The notes under the pieces are model-generated. The model saw only the letters and a list, made by a program, of their open reading frames with translations, did no database searches and had not been told where the DNA came from. 64,000 bases of DNA, taken from the NCBI RefSeq assembly GCF_036246005.1, contig NZ_CP109171.1, positions 620,001-684,000 of the forward strand. The letters run 5' to 3'. Both the position numbers and the translations under genes were made by a program. This document shows positions 31,266-40,387 of this stretch, piece by piece. This DNA comes from Streptomyces sp. NBC_01723 (lineage in GTDB: Bacteria; Actinomycetota; Actinomycetes; Streptomycetales; Streptomycetaceae). How positions within the stretch are numbered: position 1 is the first letter of the stretch; each line of letters starts with the position of its first letter.

Positions 31266-32954
31266 ATGGTGACAGAGACCGAACCCGCCGAACCGACCCG
31301 ACCGACCGCCGCGGTCCCTGCGGCGGAACGCCACGGCAGGGGGCGGGTGCTCGTCTCCTGGATCACCACGACCGACCACAAGCGGATCGGTCATCTGTAC
31401 CTCGTCACGTCGTTCGCGTTCTTCCTGATCGCCGGGGCGCTGGCGATGCTGCTGCGGGCCGAGTTGGCCCGGCCGGGCATGCAGGTGCTCTCCCACGAGC
31501 AGTACAACCAGGCCTTCACGATGCACGGCACCATCATGCTGCTGCTGTTCGCCACCCCGACCTTCGCGGGGTTCACGAACGCCGTCATGCCGTTGCAGAT
31601 CGGCGCGCCGGACGTGGCGTTCCCGCGGCTGAACATGCTGGCGTACTGGCTGTTCCTCTTCGGCGGTCTGATCGTGCTGGGCGGTTTCCTCACGCCGCAG
31701 GGCGCGGCGGACTTCGGCTGGACCGCCTACACGCCGCTCAGCGGCCCGCTGCGCGCCCCCTACCTCGGCGGCGACCTGTGGATCATGGGGCTGGCCCTGT
31801 CCGGGTTCGGCACCATTCTGGGCGCGGTCAACTTCATCACCACGATCATCTGCATGCGCGCTCCCGGCCTGACCATCTTCCGCATGCCGATCTTCGTCTG
31901 GAACGTGCTGCTGACCTCGGTCCTGGTGCTGCTGGCCTTCCCCGTGCTGGCGGCCGCGCTGCTGGTGCTGGAGGCCGACCGGCACTTCGGCGCCCATGTG
32001 TTCGACGCCGAGAACGGCGGGGCGCTCCTGTGGCAGCACCTGTTCTGGTTCTTCGGCCACCCCGAGGTGTACATCCTCGCGCTGCCGTTCTTCGGAGTGG
32101 TCACCGAGATCATCCCGGTCTTCGCCCGTAAGCCGATCTTCGGCTACACGGGGCTGGTGGGCGCCACCATCACCATCGCGGGGCTCTCGGCCACCGTGTG
32201 GGCGCATCACATGTTCGCCACCGGTGCCGTTCTGCTGCCGTTCTTCTCGTTCCTCACGTATCTCATCGCCGTCCCCACCGGGGTGAAGTTCTTCAACTGG
32301 ATCGGCACGATGTGGCGGGGTTCGCTGTCCTTCGAGCCGCCGATGCTGTGGGCGGCCGGCTTCCTGGTGACGTTCCTCTTCGGCGGGCTGACCGGGGTGA
32401 TCCTCGGCTCGCCGCCGCTGGACTGGCACGTCACCGACTCGTACTTCGTCGTCGCGCACTTCCACTACGTGCTGTTCGGCACGATCGTGTTCGCGATGTT
32501 CGGCGGATTCAGCTTCTGGTGGCCGAAGATGACCGGCCGCATGCTCGACCACCGCCTGGAGAAGGTGCACTTCTGGACGCTGTTCGCCGGTTTCCACACC
32601 ACGTTCCTGGTGCAGCACTGGCTCGGCGTGGAGGGCATGCCCCGCCGGTACGCGGACTACCTGGCCGCGGACGGCTTCACGGCGCTCAACACGGTCTCCT
32701 CCGTCGGCGCCTTCCTGCTCGGGCTGTCGACGCTGCCGTTCCTGTACAACGTGTGGAAGACCGCGAAGTACGGACGTCCGGTCGAGGTCGACGACCCGTG
32801 GGGCTACGGGCGTTCCCTGGAGTGGGCCACGTCCTGTCCCCCGCCCCGCCACAACTTTCACGCGCTGCCGCGCGTACGCTCCGAGTCGCCGGCCTTCGAC
32901 CTCCACCACCCCGAACTCGTCGCGCTCGAGGAGGCGGAGCACACCGGGCCCTGA
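31266..32954 (+). CDS. ctaD: Cytochrome c oxidase subunit I (orphan paralogue)
   Basis: 562-residue aa3-type haem-copper oxidase subunit I. Landmarks include the CuB and cross-linked Tyr helix [17 protein letters not shown], the second CuB histidines in [10 protein letters not shown], the haem-ligand helix [18 protein letters not shown], and the N-terminal haem a ligand in [13 protein letters not shown]. It couples oxygen reduction to proton pumping in the membrane. Subunits II and III and the bc1 genes are not next to it, so this is a second, stand-alone copy. Start ATG 31266 is uncertain (GTG 31269 is equally possible), since no clear ribosome site exists. It may form an alternative oxidase with the main subunits. 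Confidence 0.92.
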   Translation: MVTETEPAEPTRPTAAVPAAERHGRGRVLVSWITTTDHKRIGHLYLVTSFAFFLIAGALAMLLRAELARPGMQVLSHEQYNQAFTMHGTIMLLLFATPTFAGFTNAVMPLQIGAPDVAFPRLNMLAYWLFLFGGLIVLGGFLTPQGAADFGWTAYTPLSGPLRAPYLGGDLWIMGLALSGFGTILGAVNFITTIICMRAPGLTIFRMPIFVWNVLLTSVLVLLAFPVLAAALLVLEADRHFGAHVFDAENGGALLWQHLFWFFGHPEVYILALPFFGVVTEIIPVFARKPIFGYTGLVGATITIAGLSATVWAHHMFATGAVLLPFFSFLTYLIAVPTGVKFFNWIGTMWRGSLSFEPPMLWAAGFLVTFLFGGLTGVILGSPPLDWHVTDSYFVVAHFHYVLFGTIVFAMFGGFSFWWPKMTGRMLDHRLEKVHFWTLFAGFHTTFLVQHWLGVEGMPRRYADYLAADGFTALNTVSSVGAFLLGLSTLPFLYNVWKTAKYGRPVEVDDPWGYGRSLEWATSCPPPRHNFHALPRVRSESPAFDLHHPELVALEEAEHTGP

Positions 32955-32966
32955 CACTTGTCAGGG
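32949..32966. terminator. Dyad overlapping the ctaD stop codon
   Basis: CCCTGACACTTGTCAGGG, eight-base arms around CT. As RNA it can fold as a 7-bp stem with a four-base loop, so it may be a terminator, or as DNA an operator (TGACA-N2-TGTCA) for the downstream small secreted protein. Role undecided. Confidence 0.45.
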
Positions 32967-33050
32967 ACCCCCGGGCCCCGATCGTCCCTAGAGTGCCGCG
33001 TGCGGGCCGGGTGCCGCCCGGCCGCAGATCGGCACAGGGGGACATCACAC

Positions 33051-33425
33051 ATGCAGCGACTGATGCGTCACTCCGTCACGGCGCTGGCGGCGGCCGCGTT
33101 CGCCGTGGGCGGGCTCGCCGGCACGGCCCAGGCCGCCCCGGCGGCGCCGAGCGGCGGTGACCCGAGCCTCACCGACGTCTACATCTGGGCGACAGGCGTC
33201 AACCTGCGCCAGCACCCCACCAGGAACTCCAACGTGCTCGCGGTCCGCTCGGCCTACTGGCTGGACGCGGTCTGCCAGAAGCGGGGCGAGTACGTGAACG
33301 ACCCGGCGGTGGGCGGCAACAGCTGGTGGACCGCCGTGCAGGAGTTCTCGGGCAGCGACATCGCCTGGGTCAACAACCTGTATCTGAGGGGCGGCGAGAA
33401 GATCGCGGGCGTTCCGGACTGCTGA
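33051..33425 (+). CDS. Small secreted SH3-like protein
   Basis: 124 residues with a signal peptide cut near AQAA (about residue 27). The mature part reads as a bacterial SH3 domain: GVNLRQHPTRNSNVLAVRS, a central strand with one of two cysteines, then NSWWTAVQEFSGSDIAWVNNLYLR. Cysteines near the middle and at the C-terminal end could form a disulphide. Such secreted SH3 domains usually bind peptidoglycan or other wall polymers. ATG 33051 has AGGGGGA upstream. It is monocistronic and convergent with the next gene, with a hairpin between them. Confidence 0.85.
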   Translation: MQRLMRHSVTALAAAAFAVGGLAGTAQAAPAAPSGGDPSLTDVYIWATGVNLRQHPTRNSNVLAVRSAYWLDAVCQKRGEYVNDPAVGGNSWWTAVQEFSGSDIAWVNNLYLRGGEKIAGVPDC

Positions 33426-33451
33426 CCGGCGCCGGGGCACACCACGGGGGG

Positions 33452-33473
33452 GCGGGCCGGAGCACCGGCCCGC
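33452..33473. terminator. Bidirectional hairpin between convergent genes
   Basis: Perfect 9-bp stem GCGGGCCGG / CCGGCCCGC with loop AGCA, between stops at 33425 (+) and 33486 (-). Confidence 0.75.
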
Positions 33474-33485
33474 AACCTCGTGCGT

Positions 33486-34103
33486 TCAGTTCAGCTTGTC
33501 GACGGCCGTGACGGTGGTGGCCCTGAAGTCGGCCACCTGCGCGTGCGCGAAGGTACCCATCTGGCCCCACTGCACGACGGTCACGGTCCTGCCGTCCCGG
33601 CCGACCGAGAACAGGCCGATGTCGGAGGCGCCCCACTCGGCGACCGTGTGGACGCCGTAGACGTGGGCGCCCTCCTCCACGTCGAGGCGGCCGTAGTACT
33701 TCTGCGTGGCGGTGATGTCGGGATACCGCTCCATCACCTCGCGCGCACAGTCGGCCAGGTCCTCGCGCAGCAGCGCGGCGAGCTTCACGGCGTGCCGCGC
33801 GCTGCGCTCGACGACCGTGACCTGGAGGGCACCGGTGTCGTACTCCGTCCAGTACCGGCGGTGGGAGGCGGTGGACGGCAGCGCGTCGCCGACGCACATG
33901 GGCAGCGGGTCGGGCTGCCCGGCGGTGACGGGTCCGGCGTACCAGTCGGAGGAGGGGTGCGGCGGCAGTTCGGCCGGCTCCAGGAAGGCGGGCGAGGCGG
34001 ATCGCGGTGGTGCGGCGTTCGCCGGGACGGCGGTCACGGCGAATGCGGCGCCGGCCGCCAGCGCGGTCGCCACGGCGCGGGTCCCTCGGGCACGGACGTG
34101 CAT
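33486..34103 (-). CDS. Secreted hypothetical protein
   Basis: 205 residues with a signal peptide (MHVRARGTRAVATALAAGAAFAVTAVPANA) and a mature beta-rich domain of about 170 residues. The arrangement RYWTEYDTGALQVTVVERSARHA, LADCAREV and VHTVAEWGASDIGLFSVGRDGRTVTVVQW suggests the sensor-type extracellular fold (PknH_C/DUF-like) common in Streptomyces lipoproteins and kinases. Two cysteines (about 68 and 115) may form a disulphide. Function unknown. The start is ATG 34101-34103 with a G-rich site upstream. It is divergent from the phosphatase gene, with about 200 bases between. Confidence 0.78.
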   Translation of the reverse strand: MHVRARGTRAVATALAAGAAFAVTAVPANAAPPRSASPAFLEPAELPPHPSSDWYAGPVTAGQPDPLPMCVGDALPSTASHRRYWTEYDTGALQVTVVERSARHAVKLAALLREDLADCAREVMERYPDITATQKYYGRLDVEEGAHVYGVHTVAEWGASDIGLFSVGRDGRTVTVVQWGQMGTFAHAQVADFRATTVTAVDKLN

Positions 34104-34310
34104 GTTTCCCCCATGTCGGATCATCTGCGTGTGTGTCGGTCTCGGTACCGCTTGTCCAGTACGACTCGGCGCGGCCCCGATGGGTTGCACGAGTGGGCCG
34201 TCCGTGTCGGCCCGTTCCCCCGTCCGCCCGACGGGCGGGGCCGGGCACGCGGTGCCAGACTGCTGCGCAACGTCCCCGCCGCCGCGGGACCGCCGACGAG
34301 AGGAGCAGAG

Positions 34311-35492
34311 GTGTCCACGCCGGAGCCGGGCGACGCCACGCTCCAGGGGTTCCTCGCCGATCCGGCCCACCTCACCCTGGACCTGCCCACCGCGGTGGCC
34401 CGCTGCTCCCACGCCCTCGGACTGCGGCACACCGTGGTCTACCTCGTCGACCTCCAGCAGCGGCACCTCGTCCCGCAGACCGGCATGGCCTCGGCCCTCC
34501 CCGTCGACGGGTCGCTGGCCGGATGGTCGTACCGCACACAGGCGCTGCGCGTGGAGGAGTCGGGGGCGGACGGCGTCACCGCCTGGTTCCCGCTGCTGGA
34601 CGGCGCGGAGCGGCTCGGCGTGCTGGCCGTGAACGACACCGCGCTCACCTCGTCGACGCTCACGCGGGGCCGGGCGCTCGCCTCGCTGACCGCCATGATG
34701 ATCACCTCGAAGCGGGCCTACGAGGACTCCTACGTCCGCAGCACCCGCACCGAGCGGATGCAGTTGCCCGCCGAGATGCTCCGCGCCTTCCTGCCGCCGC
34801 GCACCATCGGCAACGCGCAGGTCGTCTCGACGGCCGTCCTGGAGCCCGCGTACGAGATCGGCGGCGACGCCTTCGACCACTCGCTCACCGAGACGACCCT
34901 GCACGTGGCCGTCATGGACGCCATGGGGCACGACCTGGCCTCCGGGCTCACCAGCGCGGTCGCCCTGGCCGCCTGCCGCAACGCCCGGCGCACGGGCGCC
35001 GAGCTGCCCGAGCTGGTGACGGCCGTGGACGAGGCGCTGTCCGCCTGGCTGCCGGACCAGTTCTGCACGGCGGTCGTCTGCCAGCTCGACCTGGACACCG
35101 GGGTGCTGCGCTGGGCCAATTGCGGCCACCCCGCGCCCATCCTCATCCGCGACCAGCGGTTGGTCATCGACGCCATGGAGCGCGAGGCCGATCCGCCGAT
35201 GGGCCTCCCGGCGCAGCTCACCGCACGGCCGCGCCGGACCCACGAGATCTCGCTGGAGCCCGGGGACCGGGTGCTGATGTACACCGACGGTGTCGTGGAG
35301 GCGCGGACCCCGGAGGCGACACTCCTCGGCCTGGAGCGGTTCGCCGACTACGTCATCCGGGCCACGGCCGGCGGCGAACTGGCGCCGGAGTCGCTGCGCC
35401 GGCTGATCCACTCGATCCTGGCCATGCAGGAGGACCGGCTGCGGGACGACGCGACGCTGCTCATGTTCGAGTGGCGGCCCCCGTCCGGCTGA
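34311..35492 (+). CDS. GAF-PP2C (SpoIIE-type) protein phosphatase
   Basis: 393-residue regulator. The N-terminal half (about 15-150) is a GAF-like sensor domain and the C-terminal half (about 165-390) a PP2C/SpoIIE phosphatase, seen from QLPAEMLRAFLPPRTIGNAQVV, metal-binding YEIGGDAFDH and MDAMGHDLASGL, and the closing DRLRDDATLLMFEW. These enzymes dephosphorylate anti-anti-sigma proteins and so free stress sigma factors from their anti-sigma kinases; the partner here is unknown. It starts at GTG 34311 with AGGAG a few bases upstream. No anti-sigma or STAS gene is adjacent. A SigB/SigF-type sigma factor lies 26 kb away. Confidence 0.9.
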   Translation: MSTPEPGDATLQGFLADPAHLTLDLPTAVARCSHALGLRHTVVYLVDLQQRHLVPQTGMASALPVDGSLAGWSYRTQALRVEESGADGVTAWFPLLDGAERLGVLAVNDTALTSSTLTRGRALASLTAMMITSKRAYEDSYVRSTRTERMQLPAEMLRAFLPPRTIGNAQVVSTAVLEPAYEIGGDAFDHSLTETTLHVAVMDAMGHDLASGLTSAVALAACRNARRTGAELPELVTAVDEALSAWLPDQFCTAVVCQLDLDTGVLRWANCGHPAPILIRDQRLVIDAMEREADPPMGLPAQLTARPRRTHEISLEPGDRVLMYTDGVVEARTPEATLLGLERFADYVIRATAGGELAPESLRRLIHSILAMQEDRLRDDATLLMFEWRPPSG

Positions 35493-35519
35493 CGACGCGC
35501 GGACGGGCCGGTCGTCGCG

Positions 35520-35831
35520 TCACACGCGGTGTCCCCGTGCGCGCAGCCAGGCGTGCACGGTGTCCTTGTCCGACGGCGTGATCCGGACGGGACCCGCGAC
35601 GTAGGGGCCCTCGTCCTCGGTGAATCCGGTGTCGGTGATCCGGGCGGTCACCCAGGTGGCCAGGTCCTGGGCGGCCGCTTCGGAGAGGACGCCCCTTTCC
35701 CATCCGGTGCGGGCCTCGTCGGCCGCGCCGGCGTCGTGCCGTTCGGTCTCCGCCAGCCACGCCGCCACCAGCCGTTCCACGGTCCGGCGGTCCTCGGAGG
35801 CGGTCCGCTGTCGCATCCGCTTGTCGTTCAT
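35520..35831 (-). CDS. Small hypothetical helical protein
   Basis: 103 residues, charged and mainly helical: MNDKRMRQRTASEDRR, then VERLVAAWLAETERHDAG, ATWVTARITDTG and a C-terminal HAWLRARGHRV. No signal peptide or membrane segment. ATG 35829-35831 has only a weak ribosome site. It is divergent from the nucleotidyltransferase operon, 142 bases away. The gap has a SigB-type promoter facing the operon, and the palindromic GGGTACCC could also serve this side. I do not recognise the family. Confidence 0.65.
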   Translation of the reverse strand: MNDKRMRQRTASEDRRTVERLVAAWLAETERHDAGAADEARTGWERGVLSEAAAQDLATWVTARITDTGFTEDEGPYVAGPVRITPSDKDTVHAWLRARGHRV

Positions 35832-35880
35832 GCCGTCCGAGTGCCCGCGATCCCCCGACCCCACCTCGGGGAGCGCCGCA

Positions 35881-35905
35881 GTGTCGCAGGGGGCGCGCCG
35901 GGTAC
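35881..35905 (+). promoter_or_regulatory. SigB-type promoter for the nucleotidyltransferase operon
   Basis: GTGT at 35881-35884, a 15-base spacer and GGGTAC at 35900-35905, an exact match to the Streptomyces SigB consensus GNNT-N14-16-GGGTAY. It lies 68 bases before the ATG at 35974. Confidence 0.6.
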
Positions 35906-35973
35906 CCGCGTTTGCAGGGGAGGGCCGGTCCGTTCCGGTCCGACGACGGTGACCGCCCGGAAGGGGACAACTG

Positions 35974-36696
35974 ATGAGGCAGCCCGCCGACGAGAACGCT
36001 TTCGAACAGCGCGCCGGCGTTTCCGAGCTCCGTCCGGCAACGGGGGACCCCGGGCTGGTCCCTCCGAGCGAGCCGGGCCACGAGGATCTGCCGGTCGACC
36101 GCAACCAGGCGATCCTCCAGGCGGCCAAGCAGGTGGGTTCGACCCTGAAGAAGGCGGAGCACCCGTTCGCGCTGGCCGGCAGTGTCGCCGTGTACGCGCA
36201 CGGCGGCACCCAGAACCTCCAGCACGACGTGGACTTCTGCATCCGGCCCGACGACGCGGACGCCGTCGCCGCGACGCTGCGGGCGGCCGGCCTGGTGGTG
36301 TACACGCCGCCCGAGGACTGGCTGCTGAAGGCGAGCTGTCTGGGCCAGCAGGTCGACCTGATCTTCGAGCTGGCGCACGAGCCGGTCACGACGGAGCTGC
36401 TGGACCGGGCGCAGGACCTCTCCGTGGACTCGGTGCTGATGCCGGTCCTGTCCCCCACCGACCTGCTGCGCGGCCTGCTGGCGGCCTTCTCGGAGCACCA
36501 CTGCGACTTCGGTGCGGTGCTGCCGATCGCCCGCACACTGCGCGAGAAGATCGACTGGGCGGGGCTGCGCCGCGACTGCGCGGACGCCCCGATGCCGGCC
36601 GCGTTCTTCTTCATCCTGGAACGGCTGGAGATCATCCCCCCGGCCGGCCACCCGGTCGGCGCACCGCCCGCCCCCGCGCAGGAGGAGCAGTCATGA
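35974..36696 (+). CDS. Nucleotidyltransferase-fold protein
   Basis: 240-residue protein with the minimal nucleotidyltransferase signature: Gly69-Ser70 in FALAGSVAVYAHGGTQN followed by paired acids Asp85-Val-Asp87 in NLQHDVDFCI, the GSx(n)DxD pattern of MNT/AbiEii/LinA-like enzymes. Residues 1-40 are a disordered lead. Downstream helices (PTDLLRGLLAAFSEHHCDFG, TLREKIDWAGLRRDCADAP) resemble the C-terminal bundle of the LinA/AbiEii clade. It would add NMP to an unknown target: a protein, RNA or small molecule. GGAAGG lies before the ATG. Its stop overlaps the next ATG. It heads an operon with a BON protein and a metallophosphoesterase. This is not a toxin-antitoxin pair that I recognise. Confidence 0.8.
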   Translation: MRQPADENAFEQRAGVSELRPATGDPGLVPPSEPGHEDLPVDRNQAILQAAKQVGSTLKKAEHPFALAGSVAVYAHGGTQNLQHDVDFCIRPDDADAVAATLRAAGLVVYTPPEDWLLKASCLGQQVDLIFELAHEPVTTELLDRAQDLSVDSVLMPVLSPTDLLRGLLAAFSEHHCDFGAVLPIARTLREKIDWAGLRRDCADAPMPAAFFFILERLEIIPPAGHPVGAPPAPAQEEQS

Positions 36697-36992
36697 GCGA
36701 GCCCACGTCCCACGGGCGGCCGGCGTCGCCCACCGGATCCCCGGCGGGCGAGAACATCGAGTACCGCATCGCCCACCTGCACGACCGGCTCGCCGCGGAG
36801 GAACTGGGCGAGCTGGGCGTACGCGCCGAGATCCGGGCCGGCGCCGTCGCGATCACCGGCACGGTGCCGTCCGAGCGGTGCCGCGAGACGCTGCTGCGGA
36901 TCGCCCACCAGGAACTGGCCGGGCTCACCGTGCACGCGGACGTCGTGGTGGTGGAGACCGCCGGCCCCGACCACGCCGAGGAGCTGCGATGA
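36693..36992 (+). CDS. BON-domain small protein
   Basis: 99-residue cytoplasmic protein. After a 20-residue Ser/Pro tail comes a BON-like alpha/beta domain (IEYRIAHLHDRLAAEELGELGVRAEIRAG, then VAITGTVPSERCRETLLRIAHQELAGLTVHADVVVVE). BON domains usually bind membranes or lipids, and also small ligands; no signal peptide is present here. Both ends overlap neighbouring genes by four bases (ATGA), giving strict translational coupling with the nucleotidyltransferase before it and the phosphoesterase after it. The middle position suggests an adaptor or sensor. Ribosome site AGGAGGAG lies within the upstream gene. Confidence 0.82.
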   Translation: MSEPTSHGRPASPTGSPAGENIEYRIAHLHDRLAAEELGELGVRAEIRAGAVAITGTVPSERCRETLLRIAHQELAGLTVHADVVVVETAGPDHAEELR

Positions 36993-37714
36993 TCCGCGTC
37001 GCCGCCGTCGGGGACATCCACATGGGGCCCGACAGCCAGGGACTGCTGCGGCCCGCCTTCGAGACCCTGCCCGACTGCGCCGACCTGCTGCTGCTCGCCG
37101 GTGACCTCACCCGGCACGGCACGCCGGAGGAGGCGCGGGTGGTCGCCGAGGAGGTGCGCGACCTGCCGGTGCCGGTGGTGGCCGTCCTCGGCAACCACGA
37201 CCACCACGACGAGCGGCCCGACAAGGTCGCCGCGCTCCTGCGGGACGCCGGCGTGACCGTGCTGGAGGGTGAGGGCGTGGTCGTGGAGTGCGCCGGGAGC
37301 CGGGTCGGCATCGCCGGGGCCAAGGGGTTCTGCGGGGGCTTCGTGGGCCGCAGCGCCGGTGAGTTCGGCGAGCCGCTGATGAAGGAGTTCGTCCGCACCA
37401 CCCGGCGCTCGGCGGACAGTCTGCGCTCCGCCCTGGAGGAACTGGCCGGCCGGGACTGCGCCGTGCGGATCGCGCTCACCCACTTCTCCCCCGTCGCCGA
37501 CACGCTCGCCGGTGAACCGCTGGAGATCTACCCGTTCCTCGGCAGCTACCTGCTCGCCGAGGCGATCGACACGGCCGGCGCGGACCTCGCCGTCCACGGC
37601 CACGCCCATCTGGGCACGGAGCACGGCATGACGGCGGGCGGGGTACGGGTGCGCAACGTCGCCCAGCCGGTGATCCGCCGCGCCTTCAACGTCTACCAGC
37701 TGAACGCGGCCTGA
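36989..37714 (+). CDS. Calcineurin-type metallophosphoesterase
   Basis: 241-residue phosphoesterase. All metal-binding motifs are present: Asp9-Xaa-His11 (VGDIHMGPD), Asp39 (LAGDLTRHG), Asn69-His70 with Asp71 (LGNHDHHD), a histidine in LTHFSP near residue 165, and the closing GHAHLGTEHG. The fold hydrolyses phosphomono- or diesters with two metals; the substrate could be a nucleotide, cyclic nucleotide or RNA end. It overlaps the BON gene by ATGA and ends the operon. Pairing a nucleotidyltransferase with a phosphoesterase looks like a write/erase pair, where one adds and the other removes a nucleotide. That idea is inference. Confidence 0.92.
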   Translation: MIRVAAVGDIHMGPDSQGLLRPAFETLPDCADLLLLAGDLTRHGTPEEARVVAEEVRDLPVPVVAVLGNHDHHDERPDKVAALLRDAGVTVLEGEGVVVECAGSRVGIAGAKGFCGGFVGRSAGEFGEPLMKEFVRTTRRSADSLRSALEELAGRDCAVRIALTHFSPVADTLAGEPLEIYPFLGSYLLAEAIDTAGADLAVHGHAHLGTEHGMTAGGVRVRNVAQPVIRRAFNVYQLNAA

Positions 37715-37738
37715 CGCGCCGACCGGATCGGGCGTCGG

Positions 37739-38374
37739 TCAGGCGTCGTCCTCCGTCGTCCGTCCCAGGCAGGTGACGTCCGCGGGATCCATGCCCGCCA
37801 CCTCGATCTCCTGGAAGCCCATCCGGTCGTAGAAGGCCCTGGCCTGGGTGTTGGCGGCGGCCATGACCAGGTGGACGGCCGGTACGCCGCGCTCCCGCAG
37901 CGCCCGCCAGAACTCCCGCATCAGCGCCCGGCCGTACCCGCGCCCCTGCCATTCGGGCAGCAGGTCGATGTGGAGATGGGCCGGGTAGGCGGCCAGTTCG
38001 GGGACGATCATCCGCTCGGGATCGTGCAGCAGCCCGGCCATGACCGCGTCCGGGCCCTCGGGCGGCCCCTGCGGCGCCGGATAGCGGTCCGCGACCCGCG
38101 GCAGCCACGTGGAGCGGAACTCCTCGGCGAAGCGCGGTGTGTCCGCCGTACCGAGGATGTAACCGACCGCCCGTCCCTCCCCGTCGTCCAGCACGAAGGC
38201 CAGGCCGGGGTCCAGATGGACGTACGGGGCGGCGAAGACGGCGGGCAGTACGGAGGGGTCGGCGTACTCGGGCCGGCTGTCGCGGCCGTTGTGCGCGGTG
38301 CGGACGCAGATGTCGTCGAGCGCGGCGGCGTCGGCGGGACGGTAGGGACGTACGGCGGCAGTCCGGATCACCAC
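37739..38374 (-). CDS. GNAT-family N-acetyltransferase
   Basis: 211-residue acetyltransferase. The acetyl-CoA loop is LLPEWQGRGYGRALMREFW (Q/RxxGxG/A) near residue 145, and the family closing AANTQARAFYDRMGFQEIEV near 180. Opening VIRTAAVRPYRPADAAALDDIC is typical. The substrate is unknown. I start at GTG 38372-38374, five bases after GAGG of a long GA-rich ribosome site (AAGGAGGGAGG); a second GTG is adjacent. A perfect CebR-type palindrome lies directly upstream of that site (38390-38403), so the gene may belong to a cello-oligosaccharide or other LacI-family regulon. Confidence 0.88.
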   Translation of the reverse strand: MVIRTAAVRPYRPADAAALDDICVRTAHNGRDSRPEYADPSVLPAVFAAPYVHLDPGLAFVLDDGEGRAVGYILGTADTPRFAEEFRSTWLPRVADRYPAPQGPPEGPDAVMAGLLHDPERMIVPELAAYPAHLHIDLLPEWQGRGYGRALMREFWRALRERGVPAVHLVMAAANTQARAFYDRMGFQEIEVAGMDPADVTCLGRTTEDDA

Positions 38375-38389
38375 GCCATCCTCCCTCCT

Positions 38390-38403
38390 TGGGAGCGCTC
38401 CCA
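38390..38403. promoter_or_regulatory. Perfect CebR-type operator
   Basis: TGGGAGCGCTCCCA, identical to the consensus bound by the cellobiose/cellotriose repressor CebR (and CelR in Thermobifida). It abuts the GNAT ribosome site on the minus strand and lies 94 bases before the DoxX ATG on the plus strand, so it can control either or both. Confidence 0.82.
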
Positions 38404-38497
38404 CAAGTAGCGGCCGAATGGCGCCGACCGAACCGGGCATTCGATGATCTGAGTGAGCGACACCTTGCGACACCCTCGAAGAGAGCGAGAACGCGTC

Positions 38498-39031
38498 ATG
38501 AGTCTTCTGCGTACGGCCGGCCGCCCGATGCTCGCCTCGATGTTCGTCGCGGGCGGCCTGCACTCCCTGCGCAGGCCCCAGGACGTCGCGTCGGCGGCCG
38601 AGCCGGTCGTGCGGCCGGTGACCGAGCGGGTCTCGGTGCTGCCGGACCGCACCGAACAACTCGTACGGCTCAACGGGGCCGTGCACGTGGTGGGCGGCAT
38701 CATGCTGGGGCTGGGCCGCTGTCCCCGGGTGGCCGCGCTGGCCCTGGCCGCGACGCTGGTGCCCACCACGCTGGCGGGGCACCGCTTCTGGGAGGCCGAG
38801 GAACCGGCGGACCGTGCGCAGCAGCGCATCCACTTCCTCAAGAACCTGGCCATGATGGGCGGCCTGCTGATCGCGGCCGACGACACCGCGGGCAAGCCGT
38901 CCCTCCTGTGGCGGGGTCGGCATGCCGCGACGGGGGTGCGGCACGACGCCCACCTGGTCCAGCGTTCGGTGCGGGCCACGGCCCGCCCGGCCGCGACCGT
39001 GGGCGGCGTCCGGGCGAAGCTGGGCCACTGA
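38498..39031 (+). CDS. DoxX-family membrane protein
   Basis: 177 residues with four predicted helices (MLASMFVAGGLHSLRRP, VRLNGAVHVVGGIMLGLGR, VAALALAATLVPTTLAGHRFWE and IHFLKNLAMMGGLLIAADD). The HRFWE and KNLAMMGGL strings are characteristic of the DoxX/TQO small subunit group. Some DoxX proteins take part in thiosulphate:quinone oxidation or in redox stress with SodA and thiol carriers, but most are uncharacterised. ATG 38498 is used, giving a normal short N-terminus; an earlier in-frame GTG at 38453 is possible. A CebR-type box lies 94 bases upstream, and the SLC13 permease gene follows after 69 bases. Confidence 0.86.
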   Translation: MSLLRTAGRPMLASMFVAGGLHSLRRPQDVASAAEPVVRPVTERVSVLPDRTEQLVRLNGAVHVVGGIMLGLGRCPRVAALALAATLVPTTLAGHRFWEAEEPADRAQQRIHFLKNLAMMGGLLIAADDTAGKPSLLWRGRHAATGVRHDAHLVQRSVRATARPAATVGGVRAKLGH

Positions 39032-39100
39032 CAGAATCGGCAGCTCCAGCCAGGCCGCACGGGCCGCACGGGCCGTCGCGGGCATCCGAGGAGAGAAGTC

Positions 39101-40372
<1,272 letters not shown>

Positions 40373-40387
40373 CGCCGGCCCCGGGGC

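Noticed and set aside
34311..35492. Toxin-antitoxin or phage-defence island around 34-38 kb
   Set aside because: Nucleotidyltransferase fold alone is not enough; no HEPN, AbiEi, integrase or tRNA boundary was found, and base composition is unchanged.
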